From: Beroe forskalii | Lineage: Eukaryota > Ctenophora > Nuda > Beroida > Beroidae | Direction of reading: 5' to 3' | NCBI GenBank assembly: GCA_011033025.1 | Contig: WFMF01000058.1 | Span: 186,001-250,000 of the forward strand | Length of the DNA: 64,000 bases | Part shown: in pieces, positions 1-12,400 of the stretch | Layout of the letters: each line of letters begins with the position of its first letter | Position numbering within the stretch: position 1 is the stretch's first letter | Notes under the pieces: model-generated | Seen by the model: only the letters and a program-made list of their open reading frames with translations | The model's database searches: none | What the model was told of the DNA's origin: nothing | Program-made: the position numbers and the translations under genes

Positions 1-1650
1 TGGTGGACGCGGGCTTCAACCCCGAGTCAATGAGAGGCACCAAGACAGGGGTGTGGGTGGCTTGTAGCAGAAGTGAGACTGGGGAAGCACTTTGCGGGAA
101 AGAAGGTAGGATTTAGGAACCTTATAACTATTTTATCGTTGAGTGATTTCATTTTTCAACTCTTATCAGATCCTTTGGCTGTTTTGCGAATTTGTCATAG
201 AACATTACTAGACTACCAGATTCATTCAAGTGAAACCTAACCGCAGAGCAGGATGGCTATCTCGTCCTTGGGAACTGTAGGGCAATGTATGCCAACAGAG
301 TGTCTTACGCATTCGATTTCAAAGGACACAGGTTACTCAATGATATTGAAAAAATAACTGCCCATCACACTTATTATCAAGAACACTCTGATCCGCTTTG
401 AGAATGACTTTGGAAATTTAAAATACCTGCAAATTCTATCATCTGAAAAGCTGTTACATCCAACACTCCAATAAAACCTTATGCAGTGTGACGGTTGACG
501 GGGGCGGTGCCTCCAGTGGGACCATCCTAAACTCCGCCATGCAGTACATCCAGGAGGGGAGGATTGACTACGCTGTGGTGGGGGCTACCAACATATTCTT
601 CAAACCTGGCGTACAACTTGGTTAGTTTAGCTAACTAATTCAAGTCAGTCAGATGCAGTGATCTACATATCACTGCTCATTTCCTGCTTTCCTCAAATCC
701 TCTAACTTGGACTAACTCAAGTATCATCGTGTAATACGATGAGAATGTAGTGCAATATGACGAGAATGTTCAGTGTTCATTTCTCCCAATTATTCCCTCA
801 GCATTGGAAGTGACGAGTAACGGAGCTAAACTGACTCGGGGGGAAGCAGTGGTGGTGACTATCCTCACCAGGAAGTCTGCAGCCAAGAGACCTTACTGTG
901 AGCTGAAGGGCGTGTCTTGTTCGTGGCTGGGAAACCCCTTACAGGAGGGTCTCATCAAGTCCACCATCATGAAAACCTACCTGGCTGCGTGCATTGGTAA
1001 TTATAATATCTATTTGCAGTAGATTTCAGACTCCACTGTATTCAGCAGATGAGAACATTGGATTTTATTGTCTATTCCATTGTCAAAGCCGCACCAAAGA
1101 CCAAAGTGAATCTCATCTTTTCATTTTACATGTGAGATCTCGCTTCAAGTCAAAAGCTTCAATCTAATTTCTTTAAATAAATCCCCAAAATCCAGATCCT
1201 AACGTTGTAGACAAGATAAAGATGGCTACCGCACCTGGCCATGATGGGCCAGTAAAGAATGTCACAACTCATATCTTCAATTCGAGACAAATTTGTGAGT
1301 CAATTCGGTACCATAACCGATCAAATTAAACTGTTAAATTAATCTATTCCAAATTCTTTGATTAGAGAATTCGGCCAATCGATGCTATTTATCAGTGAAT
1401 TACTACTTGAATTAAAGATGCATGACACTATCAAGCTTCTAGAGAATTCTATGAAGCAATACACCTCTTTAATCCCCAGACGATGTTGAAGCGACGGACT
1501 TTGAAAGTGTGTCAGGTTTAGTGGCACTGATTGGATCGTGTTTGTTCCTGCAGCAGAACAGAAGTCGTGGGGAATAAGCCAAATCTCCGGGGAAATTTCC
1601 CACACCCCTTATCAGTTTTTAAACGACCAGCCACCCTGGTGACGATGGGA
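1..1650 (+). CDS. Fatty acid synthase-like gene, ketosynthase (KS) exons, 5' partial
   Basis: Animal type I fatty acid synthases condense acyl and malonyl groups in the cytosol through this KS domain. Exons read 3-105, 247-331, 487-620, 802-996, 1196-1307, about 1366-1515 and about 1554-1645; the first five join in frame at GT-AG sites. Human FASN landmarks are matched: [16 protein letters not shown] in exon 1, [17 protein letters not shown] in exon 2, [18 protein letters not shown] in exon 3, and [14 protein letters not shown] in exon 4. The gap-free alignment puts VDGGGASSG where KS enzymes have D-T-A-C-S-S-S, so the active-site Cys is Gly. The HGTGT site reads ATAPG, and the NSFGFGGSN loop resembles WGISQISGE. 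The loop before AVVVTIL is about 12 residues shorter than in human FASN. The last two exons do not stay in one frame as given. This is either a catalytically dead KS-like paralogue or a decaying copy. The 5' end lies outside the window. Confidence 0.82.
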
Positions 1651-2234
1651 GAAGATGGGTACCAGATTTCAGTTGTTTGTTTCAGGGTTTGGGGGGTTCT
1701 GTTGACTGGGCACTGATTATAAGAACATGGAAATCAAACAAAAATTGTATCTTTTAATAAAAAGATTGGGGTACATAGAACTCTGCTTAAATAAGACATG
1801 ACGATAGGTACCCCAGTCTTTCAACAAATTTAGGAAAAAAAGGTTTTTTTCTAAAAATTTTAAAAAAAATTTTCAGTCAGGGATCAATGACTTTTTTGAT
1901 TAATATTTTTATTTCCCCCCGAAGTGTTTCCTTCAAAGCCCTTTATAAGACAAAAGGGTTGGGGGGAAAATTTATTTAAAGTGTCTAATTTTGAGAGAAA
2001 AAGCCAAAGTGAGCAAGTCCTCCTGGGCCCAAAATTCAAAACCGAAAGATTCAAAGGGAAAGCAGGGCAGTTTTAGTTATTCTCTTCATACCGGACTCCC
2101 CTGTCTTATGATATAAAGTAATAAGAATTGCTGAGAATTCTGTAATAACTACTTGTTCTTTCTATTTCTCTTATTGTTACACATCCTATATTGTTTAACG
2201 GATTTAAATCAGTTATGCGATAAACTATTTTCAG
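1650..2234 (+). other. Intron with homopolymer-stretched sequence
   Basis: This lies between the KS exons and the linker exon of the FAS-like gene. From about 1800 to 2080 it has runs of A, T, C and G typical of poor base calling, like the larger block at 3553-6350. The rest is AT-rich and ends in a pyrimidine-rich stretch and acceptor TTTTCAG before 2235. No other gene is seen. Confidence 0.5.
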
Positions 2235-3552
2235 ACAAGTTCCGACACAAATCTGGCTACTCCAGATGCTACTGATAAGAAGATAAGCTCTACCTCTCCC
2301 TTGTTAGAGACTGATATCCCTCTTCTGGCTGAGGGAAGGACAACGGAGGCCGTGGAGGAAATACTGAACTTCTGTCAAAGTGACGATGCTACCGGGAAGG
2401 ATAGGAAATTACTCCAAAACTGCATGGCAAGTGCATCAAACGTGCACTTGCCGTATCGAGGTGAATTTTAAATATACTAAGTGTTTCCAGGTAAATCCTA
2501 TTTAGACTTGCTAGGATTTAGGAAGGGATTCGTTAGGAAGAGAAAAAATCATTAAAATATGCAAGAAAACTGAGTATGTTTCCCCAGGATATAAAATCCG
2601 GGAAATAACGGAAGTTCAGAAGTGTTCCACATCTCCGCCTCCTGTTTGGCTGATATGCAATGGGGTGGGAGCTCAGTGGCCGGGCATGTTGAAGCACATC
2701 TCCCAGCACCCACTTAGTAAAGAGATTCTTGAGGAGCTCACTCAGCTCCTCCTGCTCCATTCCTTCGACTTGACGAGACTCCTCCAGTCGGAGGATCACC
2801 GGATTTACGGCGAGCCAAAGTACCTCTTCGTAGGCCTCGCAGTGGTCCAGTGTCTGCAGGTGGGTTGGTAATGCAAGTGGGGCTTTTAATCCTTCCCTTG
2901 AAAACCAGTGAGGTTTTATTCCACTTTATTTCAAAATGCCGTATATAAAAAAGATTAAAAAAGCCAAGCTGAATACTGTCCGCGTCATATTTCACGAACC
3001 TCACTGGTACTCCTAGGTTCGTCTAAGAAGTGTGCTAAACGATTTCATTCTCAGATAGAACTGCTCCGGGCTTGCCAAGTTCCCATCTCCGGGGTAGTAG
3101 GGCACAGTTTCGGGGAGCACGCTGCAGCCTTTGTGGCGGGGTGTCTCACTAGACATGAGTTTATCCTGACAGCACTAGCTCGTGGCAAGGTCATCTCCCT
3201 GTGTGAACCAGGGGCTATGGCTGTGGTGGCTTCCTCCTGGGAGAAGGCTAAGGACATCGCTACCAAGTTCAATGTCGAGGTAATATTAGGGATAATATGA
3301 TGAGTTATCATTTTCAAATCACTGGCTCCCAATCATGAATTCAAGAATAGGTTAGACTAGTCATTTTCTGCAATATGGATGCAATTGACAAATGACAATT
3401 CTAAATTTCTAAAGTGGAATGATTAACGATGTTTTCATTTTCAGGTTGCTTGTGACAATTCCCCTACTTTGGTCACAATGTCTGGTACAACTGATAACAT
3501 TGATAGAATGGTTGAAAAACTAAGGAAAATGGACAATTGCAAGGAAGATTGA
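2235..3552 (+). CDS. Fatty acid synthase-like gene, linker and malonyl/acetyl transferase (MAT) exons
   Basis: These exons continue the FAS-like gene. MAT loads acetyl and malonyl units from CoA onto the carrier protein. Exons are 2235-2460 (linker; EGRTTEAVEEILNFC matches human GRTPEAVQKLL), 2588-2859 (VWLICNGVGAQWPGM, the start of MAT), 3055-3279 (GHSFGEHAAAFVAG, then LTALARGKVIS) and 3445-3552 (VACDNSPTLVTMSGTTD, matching human CHNSKDTVTISG). Splice phases agree across all four. The GHSxGE nucleophile Ser and the following RG arginine are kept, so MAT looks usable although the upstream KS does not. Reading stops at TGA 3550-3552 well inside MAT. A one-base shift there would restore similarity to the family, and the poor-quality block starts at this point, so the stop is probably not the natural C-terminus. 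The rest of the enzyme (DH, ER, KR, ACP, TE) is not seen. Confidence 0.85.
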
Positions 3553-6350
3553 AAGTGGAAACAGAGTTTTAAAAATTACAGATTTTTTAAATTTTTTTCT
3601 ACCCCCCCCCAGCCCACGATCTCTTAACCCTTCATTTTTTTTTTTCCAAAAGGCCAAGGGGAAAAAAAAAACCCCTTTCTTTTCCCTGCACTTTATTGAA
3701 AAAATCATCCGCCCCCTTTTCCCAAAATTTTCCCCCTTAACCCCCTGGCAGGGGGCCCAGACCCCAGCACAGTTTTGTTGAGCGCGGGGCCCCCCCAAAA
3801 AAAAAACCCTGCTCCCCCATCATTTCTCAAATTAACGTCCATTTCAATCGAAAAGTTGGAAAACAGTCCGGAGCCCCCACACAACCTATCTCTTACGACC
3901 CAACAAGAGATTAAAAGACAGGGACCAAAAGACCCCCGACCGGGGTGGGTGGGGGGGAACTCTGGTCAGGGTTTCCCTTTTAAACCCACCAATAAAGGCT
4001 TATTATAAAACCCTAAAGATACTCCCCCGCAGAGAAAAAAAAAAAAGAAACACAAACCGATCAAGTGCAATGAGGCAAGAAGACCATATGGAAATGCAAT
4101 GATTCTTGAAGTTTGGACAAACCCACCCCCCGAAAATTTCCTTTTTGGCTCTGGGACCATAAATATCCGAGGTTTTAGGGATGCGTCATATTTAAATCAA
4201 ACAAACCCCCAAGATGAAATTGGAACGTTTTTCGTCATGAAATTAATTTGATTGGAATGTCCCGGTCACAAAAGCTGAGCCCCTTTACCAAAAGGAAAAG
4301 AAGCAGTAAAAAGGTTTTTAAACATATTCAATCAAAAAATTTTTGTTTTTTAGTATTTGACAACAATAAAAGATTTTTCGTCTTTATTTGGGTTAATCCC
4401 TTTTTAAATTACCTTTTTCTACCAGCCCCAATGTTAAAGGGTGTTGTGATATCAATTACGCATAAACCCGAAAGGGAGGGTTTCCCAAAGTAAAGGGAAA
4501 AAAAAGGTAAGGGGGTTTTTCGAGTCAGCAGAAAAAATGCCCAAACCGCACTCGAAAATTTTAAATCTTCGATCGCGGGGGGGCGGCAACGCCTGACAAG
4601 GTTAATCAGATATAAACCCCCAAAACCCAAATTTGAATTTTAGAGTCTATTGGTCCATTTTTCAGGGAGGCCCGGGAAAAATGGGGTCTAAACAATTTCA
4701 AACTGGGGATGGGCTGAAACTTGAAATAACCAAAATTGCCATTCTGATTGATTAAATGAAATTTTGATGATAAAAAACGTTTTCCCAAAAGGCATTTGCC
4801 CGCGACATATAAAAAAGGATGAAGAGGTACCCTTCCAATTGAATGGGGGGGTGTCCTTGGCCCAAACCAAAAATTCAACGGGGCCCTTTTCGTTTATAAA
4901 ACAAATTTTGTTAATTTCGGATCGAAAAAATACTGGCAAAGGTGTTCAATTTGTTATTTTCGTTTAGATAAAAAAAATGGTTATAGTGTCCCCCCCTTTG
5001 CATTTAGAACCCTCCCCCCCCGTCGGAGATGACGAATATATAAAACCCCAATTTGGGGGGCTAAATAAAAGGTCCCACGCCATTAAAACCCTTGCGTCCA
5101 TCGGATGCCCAAAGGTACCAACCCTGAAAGATAAAGCCATAGAAGCAATTCATAAACGCCAAGAGCATATTGGGGAAATAATGGCCAAGGTAACAATGAC
5201 CCTTGGCATTTGTATTGGAACAATGTTTCCATTGGGCCCCCATGGTATAATGGCATGGCACCAGGCTAATTTGCCATTTAAAGGACCAAAATTTTATTGG
5301 TACTGCCGGACATGGGAATGTTGCCATTGGGATTGGACCAAGCCATTGGCATTAATAGGTATTGAACAATGTTGCCAGGGAAACCCCAAGTTGCCATGGG
5401 ATAAAGGGCCCAAAGGCCATTGGAACAATTTTGCCTTTTAAAAACCACGGTACAATGGCATTGGCATATGGGAAGACAAATCAAGTTTAAACAATGGAAA
5501 ATTTTTGGAAAAACAATCCATTTAAATGGACCAATTTTGGAAACAAGATTTATAGCATAATGAAGTTGTCCAATCTGGCATTTAAATTTGGCTTTCGCAA
5601 AATTTGATGAGCATAAAATGGAAAAAGCCATTCAATTTTTTGAAGGGAAAAATTTTTGGCCCTGGTAAACCCTTGGCAATTTACTTGTTGATTCAAGGTG
5701 CACAAATTAAAATTTTGGCACCTTTTAACAGTTGGACCATTAAAATTGTTGTTATGGGGCCCGCCGCCCTGGGAAAATCATAAATGATGTCCTTTTTTCG
5801 GCCTTGGCGCCCGGGGACAAAACCCCAAAGGCCTTTCGCCCAAAAAAGGCCTGCCGGGAAGGGGGAAACCCTTTGGAATAAACCCCCGTTTTTTTTACCC
5901 CTTGGTTAATACCAGTGCCAAATGGACCAGTTGTGAGCACCAAAGGGTGAAGGACCAGATTTCTTTTTAAATTTTCCAGGTACACCTGGTGAAAATAAGG
6001 ATCCAAGGGGGGGGAAAAAAGTTCCACTGGGGGTGTCTAGCAGACAAAACCCGAGCCGGGCTAACCCCTTTTTATTCAGAGTCGCGGCGCGCTGAGATGG
6101 CCGGTCAGGAACGCGCTTCCCCGCCCGTCCCTCGCGAAACCGGGCGGAGGGGGAGACCAAAAACCTTAAAACCCCAAAAACTTTCCCCGGGGCCGCGCGG
6201 CCCCTCCCTTAGGGAAGCGCACGGGGCGTCCCCCACCTTTTCGGGTTAGGGAAAGCCCCCCCTTTTTTAAACCGGGGCCGAAACCGGGCGGGTTTCCCTT
6301 TTTTCTTTCGGGCGGCCCCTCATCCTTCTCTGGATCCCGATGGCAGGGCC
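3553..6350. other. Low-quality, homopolymer-inflated block with no credible gene
   Basis: Long runs of C, G, A and T follow one another in nearly every line, for example at 3600-3830, 4560-4600 and 4980-5030. Such runs are rare in the good-quality parts of the window. Around 5100-5750 short words such as TTGCCATTGG and CCATTGG recur loosely, as if a tandem repeat had been read badly. The stretch 6050-6330 is GC-rich. Open frames here (such as 4977-5441) have biased composition and resemble no family I know. The block breaks the FAS-like gene and ends just before the cyclophilin gene. I infer gap filling or unpolished reads. Confidence 0.6.
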
Positions 6351-6425
6351 TTTCATTGTATGGGCTACAAGGTTCACACTATTTCAATCTTGTCGAAGAA
6401 ACGCCGTTCGAAGTTTACAACCGCC

Positions 6426-9400
6426 ATGAAGTTTATTTCTTTGGGGGCTGTCTGCTGTCTTGTTTACTTTTTCATGCTTCCGAAAAGTAATGAAGCTGCC
6501 AAGAAAAGTGATGGAATAGCTGTGACTGACAAGGTTACCATTTCATTTTTATGACCATTCTTTTTGATGATTGCTCCTAGGAAGTTTTAGGTCTGACATT
6601 CCTTATTCCTCATTGCTTCAATATAAATAGTTTCTTCTAAGTTGAACTGAAAGTCACTGATAAACAAACAGGAGTTGAGAAACATGCCTGATACTGTAGG
6701 ATCATATTAGCCTGATATTAAAACATTTCATAAACTTGGAACCTATCTTTTTACTACTGCTTTTAAACTAGTAAAGCATTGCAATTCCCTTTTGACGAGA
6801 TAGATATAATAAAGGGTAGTAAAAGGTTTAAACTTGGCCTCAAAGGGGTTAACTACTACCCTCCTACCCTTCGAAAGAGGAGTAAACCCCTAAATAATGA
6901 TTGAAAATCTTTTATTGGATTTTTGGTTGTCCAAACACTGGAAATGGAGGCAAATTGAGCGCTCAGTTAAGCGCTGAGTTAAGCCTTGCGCTGATCTACC
7001 CATTTGCCGAAATAGATAGTGAAGAGTGAACAGTTTTTCTGAAGTTTAAAACAGTCTAAGGCTGTGCCTCACAATCCGTTTTATTACCCTCTTGAAGAGG
7101 TGCTTTCGATTGACGAGCACACATACTCCAAGATCTCTGCCAATAAGACGTGTATGAGACAACTAGCAGGCCCGTTGGGCCTGGTTATAAAACCAGTCGT
7201 GTACAACTTAAAGGAAGGTTTAACCAAGTAGATCTGACCATCCTGATTTCAGATCCGCGAAGAACCAAGTGCGCCAGGTGGTGCAACATGGCGCAATTGT
7301 GCCATTTTGGCGCCAAGGCGCCAAAAATACTAACTTTTGATAGGTCGTAGAGTCTTCATTTTCACTAAATGAACCGCAATGGCCATGTCTACGACTTTTT
7401 AATAAACATATGCCCTAAAATGCTCACATAGCAAGTTATGAGCAAAAAACTGTTTTCGGCCCTCGCATTGACTGAAATAAGGCTATTTTTCGTAATTTCG
7501 GCCAGGAGGTCGTAGAAAATTTGTTTAAAACCCAAAAGAAGCGCAATGGCCATGTTTTATATACTCTTAAACGCTCACAAGCGAAGTTATAGGCAAAAAA
7601 CCGTTTTAAGCATCGGCCATTTTTAACCTATTCTTCACCTCACAGATAATAGGACTGGCAAGTAGGGGAGCCCATGTATCCGTTTCGGTAACACGGGCTC
7701 CCCAATTCCAGGTATCACACCGTTCACCGTACCCAGGTTTCACCGAACCCAGTTCACCGTACCCAGGTTTCCCCCACACATGGGATTCCTCTATACACCC
7801 CTAATCCCTATACACCACTCCCCTTGATTAATCTAGGGCTCACCCGATTGTCCGGGGCTCACCTCTATACATGGTCTCGCCCATGCCAGACTCACCACAT
7901 TTCCGAGCTTCACCATACCAGGCTCCACCAAACCTCGGGCGTCACCAATGCCCCGATTACCGATTGAAACCGCACCCGTGGGGGCGTTGCCTTAAATTCT
8001 CCCTAAATATATCAACTTTTCTCACTCAAACCTTCGAAATATTGATGCGAAAACAATCAAGTTTATGTGTGATCAAATCAAGAAAACTACCTTAAAGAGG
8101 TGTATTTATATGGGATAAAATTTCGGTGTTTCAAATTTTGGTAAGTTAAAAATATGGGGGTTTTCTCAACCATTACTCTTGTTAACATATGATAATGACT
8201 TCGTCATGGTGTGTTGAAAAATAGGGATTTTTATGAAAAATCCCCAAATTACAACCTTTATAAATAAACCTCTAAGGTAAATGATATTTGCTAAGGATCA
8301 GGATGAGTTATGAGGAATGAAAACTAGCCACTATCACCCACAGTCCTCCTTATCCTAGATATGATAATCCCGTCCCGAATCACATAAAACTGGTGAGGCT
8401 CCTCTGCAATCTTCTTTCGAAGTTCCACCACCAGCTTTCTCTGAGACTTTCGCTCCTCCTCTGACCTGTCCGGACACAGGAATACCCTATTACCCTCTCA
8501 AACCTTGTTGACTTCTTCAGCTCTGAACTTTCCTTAAGATCTGTAGTGCTGTAGCCCCATTTCCCAACTTTACTTTGACTGGTCTCGCTATCCCCGGCTT
8601 CTTCATAACAATCCGGATTCCTTCGAGTTTCGTCTTTTCGCCGAGCTCCTGGAACACTTCTCCAACTTTGTTTCCCAACGCTTCGTTCTCGGACTCTTCA
8701 ATCTACCGAAAATTAATACATTTCTCGGATGGTAGGACAAAACAGCCTTCTGGAGACACTTCTGACTGAGAGGACTCCCCTGATTGCTTGATACAGCTGT
8801 ACTGAATGACTTGATCTCACTGACAGTATCAGACACTGCCTCTGTGACAACTTTACCAACGCTTTTCAGAGACTTTTCCTGAGATTCAAGAAGCTCGTCC
8901 TGCAACTCAATGGTCTTCTGGGACAAATCCTCTCTGTCATCTTTCAGCTTCTTGATCAGTTTCTGGTTCAAAATGATACTCCAAGCCTCTTTCATAAGTT
9001 TAACTGAAATTTCTTTCCTCTCACGGTTGAGATAAGCCTTCAACTGGGATTCTATGTGGGATCCCACCGGTTCGAAACACGAATTGACACCTATTGCTTT
9101 CATCACTCCTCCGATCCACATCAGAGAAACTTCACCCGCATCATGGGGTGTGGGACTTTGATCATCACTCATTGTACAAGTATGAGGGTTACTTGTACAT
9201 CGTATAATGAAAAGAGATAAGTAGCGATATGAAAAGAAATAAGTGCCTTTGGGATAACCCTCGATACAGGGGCTCACCCGTACCAGACTCACCTCATTGC
9301 CGGGCTACACCATACCAGCCTCCACGAAACCTTGAGCATCACCAATGCCTTGGGATAACTCCGATACAGGGGCTCACCCCTACCAGACTCACCTCATTGC

Positions 9401-12400
9401 CGGGCTACACCAAACCAGGCTCCACCAAACCTTGGGCTTCATTGATGTTCTGGGCTAAACCTAAAACATGGGATCACCCATAACAGGCCCACCCTTACCG
9501 TGGGCTTCACCGCACTTGGCTCCACCTTATCCTGGCCTTCACCATAGCTTGGGGTCATCCTGAAACATGGGATCTCCCATAGGAGGCTCACTCTTACCTT
9601 GGGCTTCACCGATCTTGGCTCCACAATATCCTGGGCTTCACCATAGCTTGGTCTCCCCCACACTTACTTGGGCTCCCTCTTACTAACTCGGGCTCCCCCT
9701 ACCAACTCGGGCTCCACCATGCCAACTTGGGCTCTCCCTACCAACTCGGGCTCCCTCACACTAACCCGGGCACCCAATACTTATTCGGGCTTCCCTGCAA
9801 ACTCGGGCTCCACCATGCTAATGAGGGCTCCCCCATACTAACTTGGGCTCCACCTACCAACTTTGGCTCCCTCTCACTAACATGGGATCCCCTTACTAAC
9901 TCGGGCTCCCCATACAAACATACAAACCTGGGCTCCCACATACTTCTTGGGCTCCCCTACCAGCTCGGGCTCCCCAATAACAACTCGAGCTGTTCCATAC
10001 TAACTCGGGCTCCTCCATACTAACTGAGGCTGCCCAACACTTTTTGGGTTCCCCCTGGGTACAAACTTGAGCTCCCCCGCACTATTTGGGCTCCCCCATA
10101 CCAACTAGGGCTCCCCCGTACTGTTCGGGCTCCCTCAAACCAAGTTCGGCTCCTCCCGTACTGTTCGGGCTCCCCCATACAAACTTGGGCCCCCGTACTG
10201 TTCGGGCCTCCCCATACCAAGTTCGGCTCCCCCGTACTGTTCGGGCCTCCCCATGCCAAGTTCGGCTCCCCCGTACTGTTTGGGCTCCCCCATATTAAAT
10301 TGGGCTCCCTCGCACTATTTGGGCTCCCTTATACCAAGTTGGGCTCCCCCGTACTGTTGGGGCTACCCGTACCAACTTGGGCTCCCCCGTACTGTTCGGG
10401 CTCTCCCAAACCAACTCGGGCTCCCCCATACAAACGTGGTCTCCCCAGCACTGTTTGGGCTCCCCCAAACCAATTTGGGCTCCCTCGCACTATTTGGGCT
10501 TCCCCATACCAACTTGGACTACCCGTACTGTTCGGGCTTCCCCATACCAACTTGGGCTCCCCCCATACCAAGTTCGGCTCCCCCGTACTGTTTGGGCTCG
10601 ACCCCATAAAATAGCAGGATATAGGCAAAAGAACGTTCTGTCCCTCCCCAGATGTACCCATCTTACACATAAATTTGTTTCAGGTGTACTTTGACATGGC
10701 CATTGGAGACGAGGCAATCGGTCGTATTGAAATCAGTCTGTTCGGTAATGATGTGCCCAAGACAGTCAAGAACTTTGTCACCTTGGCATCAGGCGAGGTG
10801 AGAAACATTTCCCAGTTCATAATTCCATTTGTACTTGCAAAGATGATAAAAGAGGCACCTGCATCGTTCTGCGTCGATCGAATTGACTGATCAAATGAAC
10901 AACGCACACAATGGCTCCCGCTTGCTATACTGTTTTGCGCGGACGTGATTGTGAAAGTGTATGGCGCGCGATTGTCATTTGAGCAGTCCATTCGATCGAC
11001 GCGGACTGAAGAAACCAACACACAAACATCGGGAATATCTTTTTTCCACCCAATCGACTTTTTATTTTACGAAAATTAATTGAATGGGTTGGTAATGGAC
11101 ATGGTTTGGGAAGGTGAGCAAAAGGATGTGTACATAATAGCAGGTCCAGGTTTACATAAGAACCAATGTAATTTATGGAAAGTGCCAGGAAAATGGTGAC
11201 AGATGACCTCCCGTTAGCGCCCTTTTCCATTACAAAAAACTACTCTATCATAATGTCATTCGCTTCGGAGTTTGTAATTGTGCATTATTCTCTGTAGTCG
11301 GCATGCAGCTAGCAAACAAGATCAATTCTCCGGTCATCCTAACCTCGATTCACGAATCTCTTCACTATGTGGCTGTCAGTTGTCAAAACGTACCTTTTAT
11401 AGGATAACCAGGACCATCTGTACCACAGGCTCCAAGTTGCCTAAATTATGACAATTCCTCAAGGTTTGCTCAAGAATAAGTTTCTCAGGAGTGAGTTGGG
11501 TTATTGAGGAAAAGGCTCCGGTCCTATACAGTGTACTCAGCATAGTACCAAGTGTCCAAGTAGGTACTACTGTAGCTTTACACAGAAATTGAGAAACATC
11601 AACGTACTATGTAAAGGTTGCTCTTCGGAACAAGCAACAACATTGATGATGACCAGACAAGCGTATGAAGTTTGAAAATCTGACGTCAAATTAGTGAATG
11701 ACTTATCATACCAAGACAATTAATACCGTAAAAAGATGATCTAGCATCTATGCTCATTGTATTTTGAAAATTTTCCAACATGTTCATGGTTCATCCTAGT
11801 CCCTAGATGATTATCGTCCTTTCCCTGAAGACGATAATCACATGATTTTCGTAAGCTCCTGATTTCAAAACTTCTTGTATCATTCAAACGTTTTCAACTT
11901 ACTCCCTTAGTGCCTAGATGATAATGTGCATGAGTGATAGAGATGCTGGATGAAACTAATTAAATAAGTAAAGCAAGTAAATAAAAGGTGGCACTTATAA
12001 TGACTTATAATGCGAAAGAAATGCCATTCAACAAAATTGCGCTCAACCTACAACGAACTAGCAACTTCTGACGAATGCACATTGCACATGCTAGAATTTC
12101 CGAACATTTGGCAATGCGTATTCCTGGTGGTAGGGCACAGCATCGCAGCGATACCTATCCTTTCAGGTGCTCTCAACTTTCTTTCCTCCCTTGGCATTAT
12201 ATTTACAGCGTAACTTTCACAATCCATTGGGCAATATAACACTCTGGCTCACTTGGTAAGCCATGTAATACCTTCCTGATTCTCATGGGTAGGGCGTTAG
12301 TGCACGGCTTTTAAGGTGAGGAGGTATTGTTTTTTGATATACTGATCTATAGTACCAAGCACGGGGAGGGAGATCTAAGCGCCTGAAAAACGAGGCAACA

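Noticed and set aside
4977-5441. 154-codon plus-strand frame
   Set aside because: Lies in the homopolymer-inflated block, is Trp/Cys/His/Pro-rich without a domain, and overlaps open frames on the other strand.
10020-10614. Overlapping frames on both strands (LGLPHTN-, GGAQV-like)
   Set aside because: All come from the GGGCTCCCC minisatellite; three plus frames and minus frames are open at once.
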